The notes under the pieces were generated by a model. The model made no database searches, had not been told where the DNA came from, and saw nothing but the letters and a program-made list of their open reading frames with translations. This document shows, one piece after another, positions 1 to 10,075 of a stretch of 64,000 nt of DNA. A program made the position numbers and the translations under genes. How positions within the stretch are numbered: the stretch's first letter is position 1; each line of letters starts with the position of its first letter. Source of the stretch: Chromatiales bacterium 21-64-14 (lineage in GTDB: Bacteria; Pseudomonadota; Gammaproteobacteria; 21-64-14); NCBI GenBank assembly GCA_002255365.1, contig NCBI01000001.1, positions 186,001 to 250,000 of the forward strand. The letters are read 5' to 3'.

Positions 1-594
1 GTATAGACACCGCCCGTCCTCATGGAGATCCACGAAAATGAGGTCCGGGTCCTCCTCGAACGCGTAGAAGACCCCGTCGGCGTGATGGGCATCGATGTCA
101 ACGTAAGCCACACGGCGTATCCCGTAAACGGCGCGCAGGGTCTCGATCGCCACCCCGCAGTCATTGAACACGCAGAACCCGGCGGCGGCGTCGCGGCGCG
201 CGTGATGAAGCCCGGCGATAGGACTGAACGCGCAGCGGCATTCACCGGCAAGGATGGCTCGCACCGCCTCCAAGGTAGTGCCCACCACGAAGGCGGCGGC
301 CTCAAATACACCAGGAAACGCCGGCGTATCCCCGTGGTCCAAAAATCCGGTTCCCGCCCGGGACTGGGCTCGCACCCGCTCCAGGTAATCGCGGGTGTGG
401 AACCGCTCCAAGGCCTGGGCGGAAGCCAGGTGTGGAGCACGCACCTGCACCCGGCGCAACAAGCCACGGCGTTCCAACTCGATCTGGAACGCCTCCATGC
501 GGTCATGGCCAAAGGGGTGGCCGTGGCCAAAGCCATAGCCGGCCAATTCGGCGCCCAGGTAGACCTGAACATCGGATGGGTGGTCAGGTGTCAT
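1..594 (-). CDS. Histone deacetylase / AcuC-family deacetylase, 3' part outside window
   Basis: The frame is open from an ATG at 594 to the window edge, giving the first 198 residues of the protein. It shows the arginase-like fold signatures of class II HDAC / acetoin-utilisation deacetylases: the GLHHARRDAAAGFCVFND active-site region with paired histidines (about residues 132-149) and the Zn-binding VDIDAHHADG motif (about 169-178). Such Zn enzymes hydrolyse acetyl-lysine, acetylpolyamines or related amides in the cytoplasm. The C-terminal catalytic Tyr would lie beyond the window. It follows the REC-GGDEF-EAL gene on the same strand after an 81-base gap and may be the last gene of that operon. 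Its substrate cannot be told from sequence. A second family member lies at 44.7-46.0 kb. Confidence 0.88.
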   Translation of the reverse strand, partial: MTPDHPSDVQVYLGAELAGYGFGHGHPFGHDRMEAFQIELERRGLLRRVQVRAPHLASAQALERFHTRDYLERVRAQSRAGTGFLDHGDTPAFPGVFEAAAFVVGTTLEAVRAILAGECRCAFSPIAGLHHARRDAAAGFCVFNDCGVAIETLRAVYGIRRVAYVDIDAHHADGVFYAFEEDPDLIFVDLHEDGRCLY

Positions 595-675
595 CGGTAT
601 CGGGTGAGAGCGGCGCGGCGCATGGCCGCAACCACGAAAGTATACGGCAACGGAACCGGGCTGATGGAAGGGGAG

Positions 676-2400
676 TCAGCCGACCTTGTCGGAGGACTGC
701 ACGACCTTGGGTGCCAACATCTGGTCGAGCATCGCCGCCGGGACCGGTCGACTCACCAGGTAGCCCTGGATGGCGTCGCAACCGCGGTCCTGCAGAAACT
801 GCCGCTGCTCCACGGTCTCCACGCCTTCCGCTACCACATCAAGCTTCAGGTTGTGGGCCATGGCGATGATCGCCGTGGCGATGGCCGCGTCGTCGGGGTC
901 AGTGGTGATGTCACGGACAAAGGACCGATCGATCTTCAGCGTATCGATGGGGAAACGCTTCAGATAGCTCAAGCTGGAGTACCCGGTTCCGAAATCGTCG
1001 ATGGACAACCGCACGCCCATATCGTGCAGCTCCCATAGCGTGGACCGCGTCAGTTTATCGTTCTGCATGATGCTGCTTTCGGTAAGTTCCAGCTCCAGCC
1101 ACTTCGGGTCCAGCCCGGTATCGGACAGCACGCCACGCACGGTGTCCACCAGGTCGCGCTGCTTGAGCTGGCGCCCGGACAGATTGACAGCAACCCGGAC
1201 CCGCTGGTGCCCCGCATCCTGCCACGCCCGGGCCTGTTGGCATGCACTGAATAGCACCCATTCGCCGATCGGCACAATCAGTCCGGTCTCCTCGGCCGGT
1301 TGAATAAAGTCCGCCGGCGGCACCATCCCCAGATCTGGATGGTGCCAGCGGATCAGCGCTTCCAGCCCAATGATCTCGCCGGATGCCAGGTGTACCTGGG
1401 GCTGGTAGTGGAGCAGGAATTCGTTGCGCTCCAGGGCGCGCCGCAGGTCGTTCTCCAGCTCCAGGCGCTCCATGGCGCGGGCGCTCATCTCGGCGGTGTA
1501 GAACTGATAGTTGTTGCGCCCATAGTCCTTGGCCCGGTACATCGCAACATCGGCGTTCTTCAGCAAAGTCCCATGGTCCCCCCCGTCGAACGGGTATAGG
1601 GCGATGCCGATGCTCGCCGTGACGAAGACCTCGCGGCTATCCAACATAAATGGCTCAGCGAGCACGACCAGCACCTTCTGGGCGATCAGCGCCGCTTCCT
1701 GGGCGGACGCCACTCCCTCCACGATCACGGTGAACTCGTCACCGCCGAGGCGCCCGACGATGTCGCCCTTGCGCACACACGCGGTAAGCCGCTGGGCGAC
1801 GGACTGGAGGAGGAGATCTCCGGCGCCGTGCCCCAGGCTGTCGTTGATGAGCTTGAAGCGGTCGAGGTCCAAAAACAGCAGCGCGAGTGGCTGGCCCCTG
1901 CGGCGCGCCAGGTCGGTGCTCTGTTCGAGTTGATCCGCAAACCGCTGGCGGTTGGGAAGATCGGTAAGCGGATCGTGGTAGGCCAGATGGTTGACGCGTT
2001 TCTCCGCGCGGCTCTCGGTCAGCATGCGCCGCACCCGTTGGCGCAGTACCGCCCAACGGATCGGCTTGTGGACGTAATCGCTGGCCCCGCTCTCGAACGC
2101 GCGGTTGACCGATTCCTCGTCATCCAGGCCGGTAATGATCAGGACCGGCGTCAGATCTCCGCCTGGGAGACTGCGCAATTTGGCGCACGCGGTAAACCCA
2201 TCGATGCCGGGCATCACGGCATCCATGAGCACCAGGTCCGGGTGGCTCCGATCAAAGATCTCTAGGGCTTGACCCCCGTCGACCGCCTCCTCCACCCGAT
2301 ATCCGTCCCGCTCCAAGGCGCGACGCAGCATGAGCCGCGTGGCCTGGTCGTCATCCACCACCAGGATCAACGGCTCGCTGTGATCGTGAGGCGCGGACAT
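676..2400 (-). CDS. Response regulator with REC, GGDEF and EAL domains (c-di-GMP turnover)
   Basis: This 574-residue protein has a receiver domain (about 12-125, phospho-acceptor Asp60 in LVLMDAVMPG), a GGDEF domain with an intact GGDEF signature at 219-223 and an RxxD inhibitory site exactly five residues before it (R210-D213), and an EAL domain (EAL at 347-349, with DDFGTGYSSL further on). Both catalytic signatures are intact, so it could make and degrade c-di-GMP; many such hybrids do mainly one. The ATG at 2400 overlaps the stop of the hybrid kinase gene by one base (TGATG), which implies translational coupling and suggests the kinase is its phosphodonor. A longer frame runs upstream into the kinase gene, but that extension is not domain-like. 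Confidence 0.93.
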   Translation of the reverse strand: MSAPHDHSEPLILVVDDDQATRLMLRRALERDGYRVEEAVDGGQALEIFDRSHPDLVLMDAVMPGIDGFTACAKLRSLPGGDLTPVLIITGLDDEESVNRAFESGASDYVHKPIRWAVLRQRVRRMLTESRAEKRVNHLAYHDPLTDLPNRQRFADQLEQSTDLARRRGQPLALLFLDLDRFKLINDSLGHGAGDLLLQSVAQRLTACVRKGDIVGRLGGDEFTVIVEGVASAQEAALIAQKVLVVLAEPFMLDSREVFVTASIGIALYPFDGGDHGTLLKNADVAMYRAKDYGRNNYQFYTAEMSARAMERLELENDLRRALERNEFLLHYQPQVHLASGEIIGLEALIRWHHPDLGMVPPADFIQPAEETGLIVPIGEWVLFSACQQARAWQDAGHQRVRVAVNLSGRQLKQRDLVDTVRGVLSDTGLDPKWLELELTESSIMQNDKLTRSTLWELHDMGVRLSIDDFGTGYSSLSYLKRFPIDTLKIDRSFVRDITTDPDDAAIATAIIAMAHNLKLDVVAEGVETVEQRQFLQDRGCDAIQGYLVSRPVPAAMLDQMLAPKVVQSSDKVG

Positions 2401-5400
2401 CAGGGCCCCTCCAGTGCCAGTTCCGCCTGCAGAACCTTGCGCACTGCGGCCAATTCCCGCTCCAACTGAGTGGTCAACTCGGCAGCCCCGGCCAGATTCC
2501 GGGTTTGGCCCATCCGTTGCAGGTCGCGGCAAATAGCCGTCAACCTGACCGCGCCCATGTTGGAAGCGCTGCCCTTGAGGCTGTGGGCCTGCGCGAACAC
2601 GGTCGGGGAATCACCGTCCGCCGCCGCCCGCTTCAGGTCCTCCACGCGCCGGACGGCGTCGCTCAGGAACATCATGACACAGGATGTGGTCTCCTCTCCC
2701 AACAGGTCGCGCAATTCACCGAACTGTTTCTCATCGACACATGCGAGGTCCGCGAGCGGCATGGTGACACCCCCTGCGTATTCGGCGCCCACCAACGCCA
2801 CGGAAGAATCCCCCGACAGGGCCCCGCACGGCGGCAGCCAGCGGACCAGTACCGCACGCAGGGAATCCAGACGCAGCGGTTTGGACAGATAGTCATCCAT
2901 CCCGACGGCAAAGCATCGGTCCCGGTCACCCTTCAGGGTATAGGCGGTCATGGCGACGATGGGCACCCGGCCGCCCGCGTCGCCGCGGCGCCGGATCTCA
3001 GCGGTGGCCTCGTAGCCGTCCATCTCCGGCATCTGACAATCCATGAGGACCAGGTCATAGCGCCGGGCCTCCAATGCCTGGAGAGCTTCCCGGCCATTAG
3101 CGACCGTATCGGCACCGCAACCCAGTCGCTTGAGCATGCCAACCGCCACCTGCTGATTGACCGCGTTGTCCTCCACCACCAGGATCCGCGCGCCTGCATA
3201 GCGTTCAACTGGTTCCCGCAGGCCGTGAGCGCTACCCACCGGCCCTGTTTGGACCTCCAGCACCTCTGTGACGCGTTGGACCAGTTGCCCGTACCGCAAC
3301 GGCTTGGTGACATATCCGTCGATCCCCGCGGCCCGGACCGCCGCGGTATCCCCCCTCTGGCCCAGGGGGACCATCAGCAGCATCGGGAGATCCGCCAGGG
3401 TCTGGTCGTTGCGCACCGCGTTGGGGAAGTCCAGGTTCTCCATCCCCGGGACCGATCCATCCACGAAGACTATATGGTAGGGCGCAGGCCCCTCCGCCGC
3501 CTCTCGCAGCCGATCCACGGCGTCGTATCCGCTGGGCTCGCAATCGAAGTCCAAGGACAGCGTCCGCAGATGATGACATAGCGCCTCCCGGCTCAGGTCG
3601 TCCCCGGCCACCACCAAGGCTTTGCGGCCCGCGAGCCCATGCGGCAGCGGGCCGCTGCGTTCCGCCACCGGCAGGTCCACCGTGAACCAGAACGTGCTTC
3701 CTTGGGCAGGCAACGATTCCACGCCGATCTCGCCACCCATCCGGGTAACGAGCTCCTTGCAGATAGCCAGACCCAGTCCGGTCCCCCCGTAGCGCCGCGT
3801 AGTCGAGGTATCCGCCTGCGAAAAGAGCTCGAACACCGAACGCTGGGCCTCCGGCGGGATCCCGATCCCGGTATCCTTGACCGAGAAGCGCAGACACACA
3901 CCGGTCTCCGTCTCACTCAGGAATTCCGCCCGCACCGCGACCGCGCCGTGCTCCGTGAATTTAACGGCGTTGCCGATCAGGTTGGTGAGCACCTGCCGCA
4001 GGCGTGTCGGATCGCCACGCAGCGTCCAGGGCACCGGGGCGGAAACGATGCCCGCGAGCTGCAGGCCCTTGGCGTGAGCACGCTCCGAGAATAGTTCAAC
4101 GGCATCCTCCAGGATCGGGCGCACGTCGAAATCGATGCTTTCCAGACGCAATTTGTGCGCCTCGATCTTGGAGAAATCCAGGATGTCGTTCAGGAGCGCC
4201 AGGAGCGAATCGCCCGACTTGTGGGCCACGTCCGCGTACTCCCGTTGCTCGGACGAGAGCGTGGTCTCCCGAAGCAGGCTCAGCATCCCGAGCACGCCAT
4301 TCATCGGCGTGCGGATCTCATGGCTCATGTTGGCAAGAAATTCACTCTTCGCGCGATTCGCTGCCTCCGCGGACTCCTTCGCCCGGTGCAGCGCGCGCTC
4401 AGTGCGCACCCGTTCCAAGGCGTTGACCAAGATCTCCGCCACCAGTCGGAGCAGCGCCAGATCCACCTCCCCCCACGGCCGCTCATCGTGCATCGAGTCG
4501 AAGCCGATGAATCCGGAGACGGTTTCGCCATAGACCATCGGGATACAGACACAGGAGCGCACCCCCTGGGCGCGCAGGGCCTCTCCCCAAGCGCCGATGT
4601 CCTGCGGGGCCTGCTCCAGGCTGCGGACATCAACGAGCTCCCTGCGACGGATCCGCTCGATCAACCACCCCGCGTCGCGCACGCCGAGGTCCTCGAGCGC
4701 CTCACCCAGGGGGGTGACCCCTTCCGAGCACCATTCGCGGTCCCGGCGCGCGCGCTCACCGTCGTCGGAAAATAAGAACAGGTAGGCCCGATCCATTTCA
4801 TAGAAGTCCGCCACTGCCTGCAGACCGCGCGCGACCTCGGCACCGATCCCGTTCGCGTTGGCGCTGATGAAATGTGCCGACATGGTGCTCACCAGCTGCT
4901 GCGCCTCGATCTGGAACTGCAACGCCAGTTCCGCGCGGCGACGCTCCTCCACGCGCTGTTCCAACATCACCTTCTGGCTACGTAGATCGGCGTTGCGTTC
5001 CTCCAGAACCACCATCATCTTGTTGAAGGCCTTGGACATCTCCAGGATGTCCTTCGGCCCGTGGAGCGGCGCGCGGATCTCGGTCGCCCCGAGTTCTGCC
5101 TGCTTCATGATCTGCGACAACCGGCCGATGGGCCCGGTAATCCGCGCTGTTATGATCCGCAGCAGGAACAAAAGGACAGCCGCCAACAGGAACGAAATGG
5201 TGATGTTGTCGAGGAAGATCCCGCGCTGCATGTCATGAAGCGTCGCCTTGCTCATGGAAACATAGACGAAGCCGACGAGCTGCGGACCGGACGGATGCAG
5301 ATCGAACGGGGATTTTGCAGAGGTGCCGGACCCGCCGGCGAACACGGGCGCGGAAAAACCCCAGCTGTCCTTGCCCTCATGCACCAGCGCCGCACCCTGA

Positions 5401-5762
5401 CGCGGCCACTGATCCACGGCCCGGGGCGCCCACACGCCCCCGACGCCCTGGTTGAGGATCGCGTTGTGGTCGAGATCGTAGACTTCGACCCGGCGCACAC
5501 CGGGAAAAGCAAGCGTGGCAGCGGCCGAATCCCGCGCGTTTTCTCCACTGGAATAGAGCAGCGCCAGCACGCTCTGGCGCGCGAAGTTTTCCGTGACCTG
5601 CCGGCCCTGTTCCAGCAGCGTGACGCGGATCTTGCGGCTCGCGGACCAGGAGATGGCCACGGACGTGACCAGGGCCAAGCAGACGATCCCCATCGTGAAG
5701 GTGAGGGACAGCTGGCGTAGAAATCCCTGGTGAGGCGGAAACAGTCGGTCCAACGCGCCCAT
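2400..5762 (-). CDS. Tripartite hybrid sensor histidine kinase (HAMP-GAF-HisKA-HATPase-REC-REC-HPt)
   Basis: This 1120-residue membrane kinase has TM1 (about 19-40), a periplasmic sensor region (about 41-185), TM2 (186-208), HAMP (205-258), a GAF domain (about 295-450), HisKA with phospho-His481 (SHEIRTP), an HATPase domain (DTGIGIP at 630-636, GGTGLGLAI at 659-667), a first receiver (Asp768), a second receiver (Asp908 in [13 protein letters not shown]) and a C-terminal HPt (His1060 in AHSLKGS). The architecture is BarA-like. The ATG at 5762 is preferred because the longer frame overlaps the preceding gene and its extra residues look non-native. It starts 17 bases after the periplasmic binding protein gene and overlaps the c-di-GMP regulator gene, so the three probably form one sensory operon. 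The signal sensed is unknown. Confidence 0.95.
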   Translation of the reverse strand: MGALDRLFPPHQGFLRQLSLTFTMGIVCLALVTSVAISWSASRKIRVTLLEQGRQVTENFARQSVLALLYSSGENARDSAAATLAFPGVRRVEVYDLDHNAILNQGVGGVWAPRAVDQWPRQGAALVHEGKDSWGFSAPVFAGGSGTSAKSPFDLHPSGPQLVGFVYVSMSKATLHDMQRGIFLDNITISFLLAAVLLFLLRIITARITGPIGRLSQIMKQAELGATEIRAPLHGPKDILEMSKAFNKMMVVLEERNADLRSQKVMLEQRVEERRRAELALQFQIEAQQLVSTMSAHFISANANGIGAEVARGLQAVADFYEMDRAYLFLFSDDGERARRDREWCSEGVTPLGEALEDLGVRDAGWLIERIRRRELVDVRSLEQAPQDIGAWGEALRAQGVRSCVCIPMVYGETVSGFIGFDSMHDERPWGEVDLALLRLVAEILVNALERVRTERALHRAKESAEAANRAKSEFLANMSHEIRTPMNGVLGMLSLLRETTLSSEQREYADVAHKSGDSLLALLNDILDFSKIEAHKLRLESIDFDVRPILEDAVELFSERAHAKGLQLAGIVSAPVPWTLRGDPTRLRQVLTNLIGNAVKFTEHGAVAVRAEFLSETETGVCLRFSVKDTGIGIPPEAQRSVFELFSQADTSTTRRYGGTGLGLAICKELVTRMGGEIGVESLPAQGSTFWFTVDLPVAERSGPLPHGLAGRKALVVAGDDLSREALCHHLRTLSLDFDCEPSGYDAVDRLREAAEGPAPYHIVFVDGSVPGMENLDFPNAVRNDQTLADLPMLLMVPLGQRGDTAAVRAAGIDGYVTKPLRYGQLVQRVTEVLEVQTGPVGSAHGLREPVERYAGARILVVEDNAVNQQVAVGMLKRLGCGADTVANGREALQALEARRYDLVLMDCQMPEMDGYEATAEIRRRGDAGGRVPIVAMTAYTLKGDRDRCFAVGMDDYLSKPLRLDSLRAVLVRWLPPCGALSGDSSVALVGAEYAGGVTMPLADLACVDEKQFGELRDLLGEETTSCVMMFLSDAVRRVEDLKRAAADGDSPTVFAQAHSLKGSASNMGAVRLTAICRDLQRMGQTRNLAGAAELTTQLERELAAVRKVLQAELALEGP

Positions 5763-5779
5763 GGTCAGTCCACCACCGG

Positions 5780-6763
5780 TTACTGCGAGGCCGGGAAGAT
5801 CAAGTTGAAACCGCGCACTTGGCGCGCCGTGAAAGACAAACCCAGATGGTCCGCGGTACGCACGTTCACGGCGATCAGCAGATCGCGCAGAAAACGGATC
5901 CCCGGACGCCCATCGGGCCAACCGGCACGGGCCTGGATCGCCATGTCCGCCAGGCTGCGTCCCATGGCCACGTTGTCCGGATACAGGGCGAACAGCACGC
6001 CGCGCTGCACGTAGGATGGATTGCTGGAAAATACCGCCATCCCCTTGTCCCAGGCATCCTGGAGTACCAGGGGCAGGACAGCGCGCGGATCTACCGTAGT
6101 GGAGTCCGGTGGGAGCCAGAGGGCCACACGGCTCGCATCCGCGCTACGAAACAGCGTCCGGTAGGCCTGCACGGCGGTCCGAAGATCAGTTGCTTCGATG
6201 CCCACCAGCTCCAGGCCATGGGTCCGGGCGGCTTGGCGAGCGCGGCGGATCAACCAAGCGTTATGCTTAGGATTGTAGACCACCGCGACCCGGAGGATCT
6301 GGGGGGCGAGTTCCTTCAGGCGGGAAAACAGCAGGTCGGGATCCGGCACCAGGCTGATTCCGTCCATGGGGGACGCCGCGGAATCGGGGGAGATCAGCAC
6401 CGCCCCGGCGATCACCGGAACTCCTCCGCCCCAAGACTGGGCGACTGAAAGCCCACGGCGTCCGAGGGCGATCACCACCTGCGGCCGGCTTGCCCGGACC
6501 TGCGCAATCACCTGCTCGGGCGTGACCTCCGCGCCGATGGCGTAGCCCTGCGCAGTGACGGCTGGAACGCTCTCGATGCCGTTGATGATCTGGGTAAACA
6601 CCCCCCGGTAGGGCTCCGGAATATCCGGATACAGCACAGCGACCGTGGTATCGGCGGCCGCGGTGGCCCCGCACCCGAGCAGCAGGCAAAGGCCGAGGAA
6701 CCGCGCCGCGAGCCCCCGCGGCCACCGTCGTCCGAACCCGGCGTTGCGTCGCGTCCCCGCCAT
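5780..6763 (-). CDS. Periplasmic ABC-type substrate-binding protein (PF04392-like)
   Basis: This 327-residue exported protein has a basic n-region, a hydrophobic segment and an AAA-type cleavage region (signal peptide about 1-37). The mature part has the two-lobed layout of ABC_sub_bind proteins: [20 protein letters not shown] at the start, [10 protein letters not shown] in lobe 1, [15 protein letters not shown] at the hinge, and [10 protein letters not shown] near the end. No ABC permease or ATPase gene is nearby. Instead it lies between a TonB-dependent receptor gene and a hybrid kinase gene, 17 bases before the latter. That context suggests a ligand-presenting sensor subunit rather than a transporter part. 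The ligand is unknown. Confidence 0.82.
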   Translation of the reverse strand: MAGTRRNAGFGRRWPRGLAARFLGLCLLLGCGATAAADTTVAVLYPDIPEPYRGVFTQIINGIESVPAVTAQGYAIGAEVTPEQVIAQVRASRPQVVIALGRRGLSVAQSWGGGVPVIAGAVLISPDSAASPMDGISLVPDPDLLFSRLKELAPQILRVAVVYNPKHNAWLIRRARQAARTHGLELVGIEATDLRTAVQAYRTLFRSADASRVALWLPPDSTTVDPRAVLPLVLQDAWDKGMAVFSSNPSYVQRGVLFALYPDNVAMGRSLADMAIQARAGWPDGRPGIRFLRDLLIAVNVRTADHLGLSFTARQVRGFNLIFPASQ

Positions 6764-6960
6764 GGTGTGATCAGCCGCCAGGTCCGTGCTTCACCTCCGC
6801 CACCCCCAGGTAGCGGGCCCGGCACCTGGGTATCGGCGCGCGCCGGTCCACGGCCCGCAGGTGCCTCACAGGATGTCGGGAAAGGTCAGCCCCGGCCTTC
6901 CCCAACCCGCTGCGCCGCGGCACTGCCCCACGGCTTGCTCCATACTCCATACACGGGTGT

Positions 6961-7014
6961 GTTGGGAAAATACCGCGTCGCATCCCTGCCCCGCATGACC
7001 CGCCGTTTCCCAAC
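6961..7014. repeat. 9-bp perfect inverted repeat in TonB receptor / binding-protein intergenic region
   Basis: GTTGGGAAA at 6961-6969 is repeated as TTTCCCAAC at 7006-7014, separated by 36 bases, in the 287-base gap between the TonB-dependent receptor gene and the binding-protein gene. There is no T-run on either side, so it is not a classic terminator. It could be an operator, an mRNA structure or chance. Nothing else could be assigned in this gap. Confidence 0.3.
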
Positions 7015-7050
7015 GCACCGCTAACCCGCCCAAACGCCCCGCCTCCGGCA

Positions 7051-9144
7051 TCAGAAGTCATAGCGGGCCTCCACATAGAAATTCCGGCCCGGGAGGGGAA
7101 AATCGTTGGGAATGAGGCCGGGCGCCGGACTGGGCTCCTTCGCCTGACGATCGAACAGGTTGTGTATAGAAGCGGCGAATTGCAGGCCGGTGCCACCCAC
7201 GCGATAGCGGGCCGTGGTATCCACCAGCAGATAGGCCCCCACCGGCGGCCGATTGTCCCCTGCCACCCGGCGCCGGACGCCGATCCAGATCGCCTGGGTG
7301 TCCAGGGACCACTGCGGGGCGAACTTCCAGTCCCCGCGCAGATAGGCCTGGCTCTGCGGCGCGTTCCCGGCGGTGGTATGGGTACGGTCGTCGGTGGAAC
7401 GCTGGAAGGCGTAGTTGCCCCGCAGTTGGAAGCTGCGCGTGGCGTCCCAGGTGAACTCGGCCTCCAGCCCGTATCCGGTCTGGCTGCCACTGTTCTGCGC
7501 CGTCGCACTGGTGGCGGGCGCCGGATCGGCCACGAAGCGGATGATGTCATTCATCTTATAACGGAACAGATTGAGTCCGGTTCTCAGAGCCGGCGTGGGA
7601 CGGTAATCGAAGGCCAGCTCAAAACTATTAATAGTCTCCGGTTTTAGGTTCGGGTTGCCGAGCGCGACCGGGTTGTTGATGTTGTACTGCTCGGCAAAGG
7701 ACGGGGCACGGAACGCCCGCCCAAACAGGAGCTTGGTGGTCAGGTTGTAGCGCGCCTGCCAGACCAGCGCCAGCCGCGGGTTGGTGGTGGAACCGAAGTC
7801 GGAGTAGTTGTCGTAGCGCACCCCCGCCGTCAGATACCAGTCCCGGACGAAGGACCATTCGTCCTGGATAAAGACGTAGGTGTCGGTACGGTGATGGGGC
7901 CGTATGAATGGAGCGGTGTTCGACACGTCCACGAGCCCCCCCAAGGGAGCGGGGATGCCGGACAGGCCTAGGAAGTAATTCTTGGTCTCGCGGGTCTGGT
8001 ACATGTCGCCATACAAGCCCCCGCTCCCGATCCGGATGCGGTGATCCCGCAGCCCAGTGTAGAACGCGGACAGGTCCAGGCGGAAGTCGCGCTCGAACAC
8101 GTCGGGATTACCGATCACGCCGTTGGGGAATCCCCCAGGGGAAAGCGTATTAAAAGCCCCCGGCGGAAACAGGACCAGATTCGTCTTCGTTGCCACGTCG
8201 AAGTAGCTGACCTGCCCCTTAAGATCCCAGTCCGGCCGAAAATTCACGGTATGGTAGGTAAGATCGGCATTGAACCGATGTCCAATTCCGCTGCCGGTCG
8301 GGTCCAGCGCAGATGCCGCTCCCACGCCGGTACCGACATCGAAGCGCCCCTGGTACCCGCTCCGGAGACGCCAGTGACCTCGGGACAGATCAAGCCGGAC
8401 ATCGAGTGCCTTGCGGCCCGTGTTCACCGGGCCCGGTGCAAGGGAAGCATGCGTACTGAACAGCCGGTCTAGCCCGGTTTGGGCGTCTTGTTCAACGGTC
8501 TTCCGGAAACCATCGGTAGTGCTGGTTTCCAATGAGAAGGCAACCTTGACACCGCGATACTCGCCCCCATGCAGGAGCCAACCTCCGTAGGTATCGAAAC
8601 TGCCGACGCGCACCCCGGTCTTGGTGCCGTCGATCTCGTCCGCCGTCTTGGTGATGATGTTGATGACGCCCGCGAAGGCGTCAGCGCCGTAGAGAGCGGA
8701 GCCCGGGCCCCGGATCACCTCGATACGCGAGATGTCCTCCACCGGCATCCCACCCCAGACTTGACTCCGGTTCCCCAGGAACAGACTGGTAATCGGAACC
8801 CCATTGACCAGTACCAGGACTTCAGGATTGAACTCGGAAGAAATACCCCGGATGACATAGATCGGGTTATATCCCGCACCGGACACGGCGACATGCACCC
8901 CAGGGACAGTCTCCAGGACCTGATCGAGGTCCGTGGCCCCCATGTCGCGGATATCCCGCGCGGTGATGACGCTGGCCACCGCCGGGGCACGGGACAGGGG
9001 TTGACGCGTCCCGGTGGCGATGCTGACGAATTCGGCTCCCCCGTAGGCCTGGGAGAGATCGCCCTCATCCAGTCCCTGAGCGTCCGTCCTCGGCGTCACG
9101 GCAACCAGCAGCACAACGAACGTAAGCGCGACGATCGACCGCAT
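7051..9144 (-). CDS. TonB-dependent outer membrane receptor
   Basis: This 697-residue receptor has a signal peptide (about 1-25, ending near DAQ), an N-terminal plug domain (SVITARDIRDMGATDLDQVL, then IRGISSEFNPEVLVLVNGVP and IEVIRGPGSALYGADAFAGV) and a long beta-barrel ending in Phe (YVEARYDF). The ATG at 9144 is chosen over a frame start six codons upstream because GGGAGG sits directly before it and the signal peptide starts cleanly. Family members import siderophores, cobalamin, metals or organic ligands using TonB energy. No riboswitch is recognisable upstream, and only 64 bases separate it from the citrate-synthase-like gene. Location upstream of a binding protein and kinase suggests it admits the ligand they detect. 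Confidence 0.93.
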   Translation of the reverse strand: MRSIVALTFVVLLVAVTPRTDAQGLDEGDLSQAYGGAEFVSIATGTRQPLSRAPAVASVITARDIRDMGATDLDQVLETVPGVHVAVSGAGYNPIYVIRGISSEFNPEVLVLVNGVPITSLFLGNRSQVWGGMPVEDISRIEVIRGPGSALYGADAFAGVINIITKTADEIDGTKTGVRVGSFDTYGGWLLHGGEYRGVKVAFSLETSTTDGFRKTVEQDAQTGLDRLFSTHASLAPGPVNTGRKALDVRLDLSRGHWRLRSGYQGRFDVGTGVGAASALDPTGSGIGHRFNADLTYHTVNFRPDWDLKGQVSYFDVATKTNLVLFPPGAFNTLSPGGFPNGVIGNPDVFERDFRLDLSAFYTGLRDHRIRIGSGGLYGDMYQTRETKNYFLGLSGIPAPLGGLVDVSNTAPFIRPHHRTDTYVFIQDEWSFVRDWYLTAGVRYDNYSDFGSTTNPRLALVWQARYNLTTKLLFGRAFRAPSFAEQYNINNPVALGNPNLKPETINSFELAFDYRPTPALRTGLNLFRYKMNDIIRFVADPAPATSATAQNSGSQTGYGLEAEFTWDATRSFQLRGNYAFQRSTDDRTHTTAGNAPQSQAYLRGDWKFAPQWSLDTQAIWIGVRRRVAGDNRPPVGAYLLVDTTARYRVGGTGLQFAASIHNLFDRQAKEPSPAPGLIPNDFPLPGRNFYVEARYDF

Positions 9145-9208
9145 ACCCCCCTCCCTGGCCATTCCTCAGGCCATCAAACGGGTCGGCCGCAGCACCGGAA
9201 ACTTTACC

Positions 9209-10075
9209 TTATGAAGCGTCTGTGCTCACAGTTCCGAGCGGACCCGTCGCGGCGTGCGTTCCCCCCACCGGCCCATCGTCCCAACGCCGGCGCCCTGGTC
9301 CATCAAAGGCAATCCGCCGGCAAGACAGCGGCAGGAAGGTACCCTCAGGCCGCTCCGCGGCCTCGATCCAGCACGGAATCATGCCAGCCAGAAAGGCGCC
9401 AAACGCGAACAGGTAAAACTCACGCGCCGTAAACCCAAAATCGGCACAAAATGCGGCCGTCAGTACCGCATAGTTCATCTGCAAACGGCGCCGGGAAGCG
9501 CGCAGGTATCGCCCTATGTCGAAGGCTAGGGTCACATATGGCCCGCGATTCAGACCCAGCGCCTCCGCCCGGCGCATCAGGTGATCGAGCCGCTCGTCGC
9601 TGCGCACCACGGGTCGTCCATATCCGGGCAAGGCCCGATATCGCGCCAACTCCGCTTGCACCAGTTTCGGGAGCGACTCCCCACGATCCAAACCGCTCTT
9701 TATGCGTTGCAGAAAATTCAGGGTACGGATGTCTGGACGTCTTCCGTACACCGTGGCCTCGGACACCGCCAGGGCCGCGCTCAGCGCCAACGCCCCGGTA
9801 CTCCGTGCGGAGCCGGCAAGCGCCGCGACCCGGTTGTTCCATAAACGGGGATCCGGATAGCTGGTGAATACCCACATGGTGTTCATCAGCTCCAGTTGTA
9901 CCCCGCTGAATCGGCGCCCGGTAATGGCGTATACGTACAGCGCCATCCAATCGGCGTCGCCGAAGTCCCGGTGCAGATCCTTGCCGCGGAAGACCGTGCG
10001 TTCTCCGGGGAACCATGCACCCATGCGGGTAACCAGGTGATCCTCGTTCTCCAGCAGTTCCCGCGGCCCCTTCAT
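9209..10075 (-). CDS. Citrate-synthase-like protein, second subunit (citryl-CoA lyase-type)
   Basis: The 288-residue product starts at the ATG at 10075, which overlaps the preceding citrate-synthase-like gene by four bases (ATGA). It resembles the citrate synthase superfamily: SYPDPRLWNNRVAALAGSAR followed by ALALSAALAVSEA in the first half, and a PCWIEAAERPEG segment with an IAFDGPGRRRW tail near the end. It is shorter than true citrate synthases (about 430 residues) and close in size to citryl-CoA lyases. With its partner it probably forms a two-component enzyme making or breaking a C-C bond at an acyl-CoA. The reaction is not identifiable from sequence. A longer frame upstream is low-complexity and not supported. 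Confidence 0.72.
   Translation of the reverse strand: MKGPRELLENEDHLVTRMGAWFPGERTVFRGKDLHRDFGDADWMALYVYAITGRRFSGVQLELMNTMWVFTSYPDPRLWNNRVAALAGSARSTGALALSAALAVSEATVYGRRPDIRTLNFLQRIKSGLDRGESLPKLVQAELARYRALPGYGRPVVRSDERLDHLMRRAEALGLNRGPYVTLAFDIGRYLRASRRRLQMNYAVLTAAFCADFGFTAREFYLFAFGAFLAGMIPCWIEAAERPEGTFLPLSCRRIAFDGPGRRRWDDGPVGGTHAATGPLGTVSTDAS

Noticed and set aside
9145..9208. Cobalamin or other riboswitch before the TonB-dependent receptor
   Set aside because: The gap is only 64 bases and shows no riboswitch core motif.
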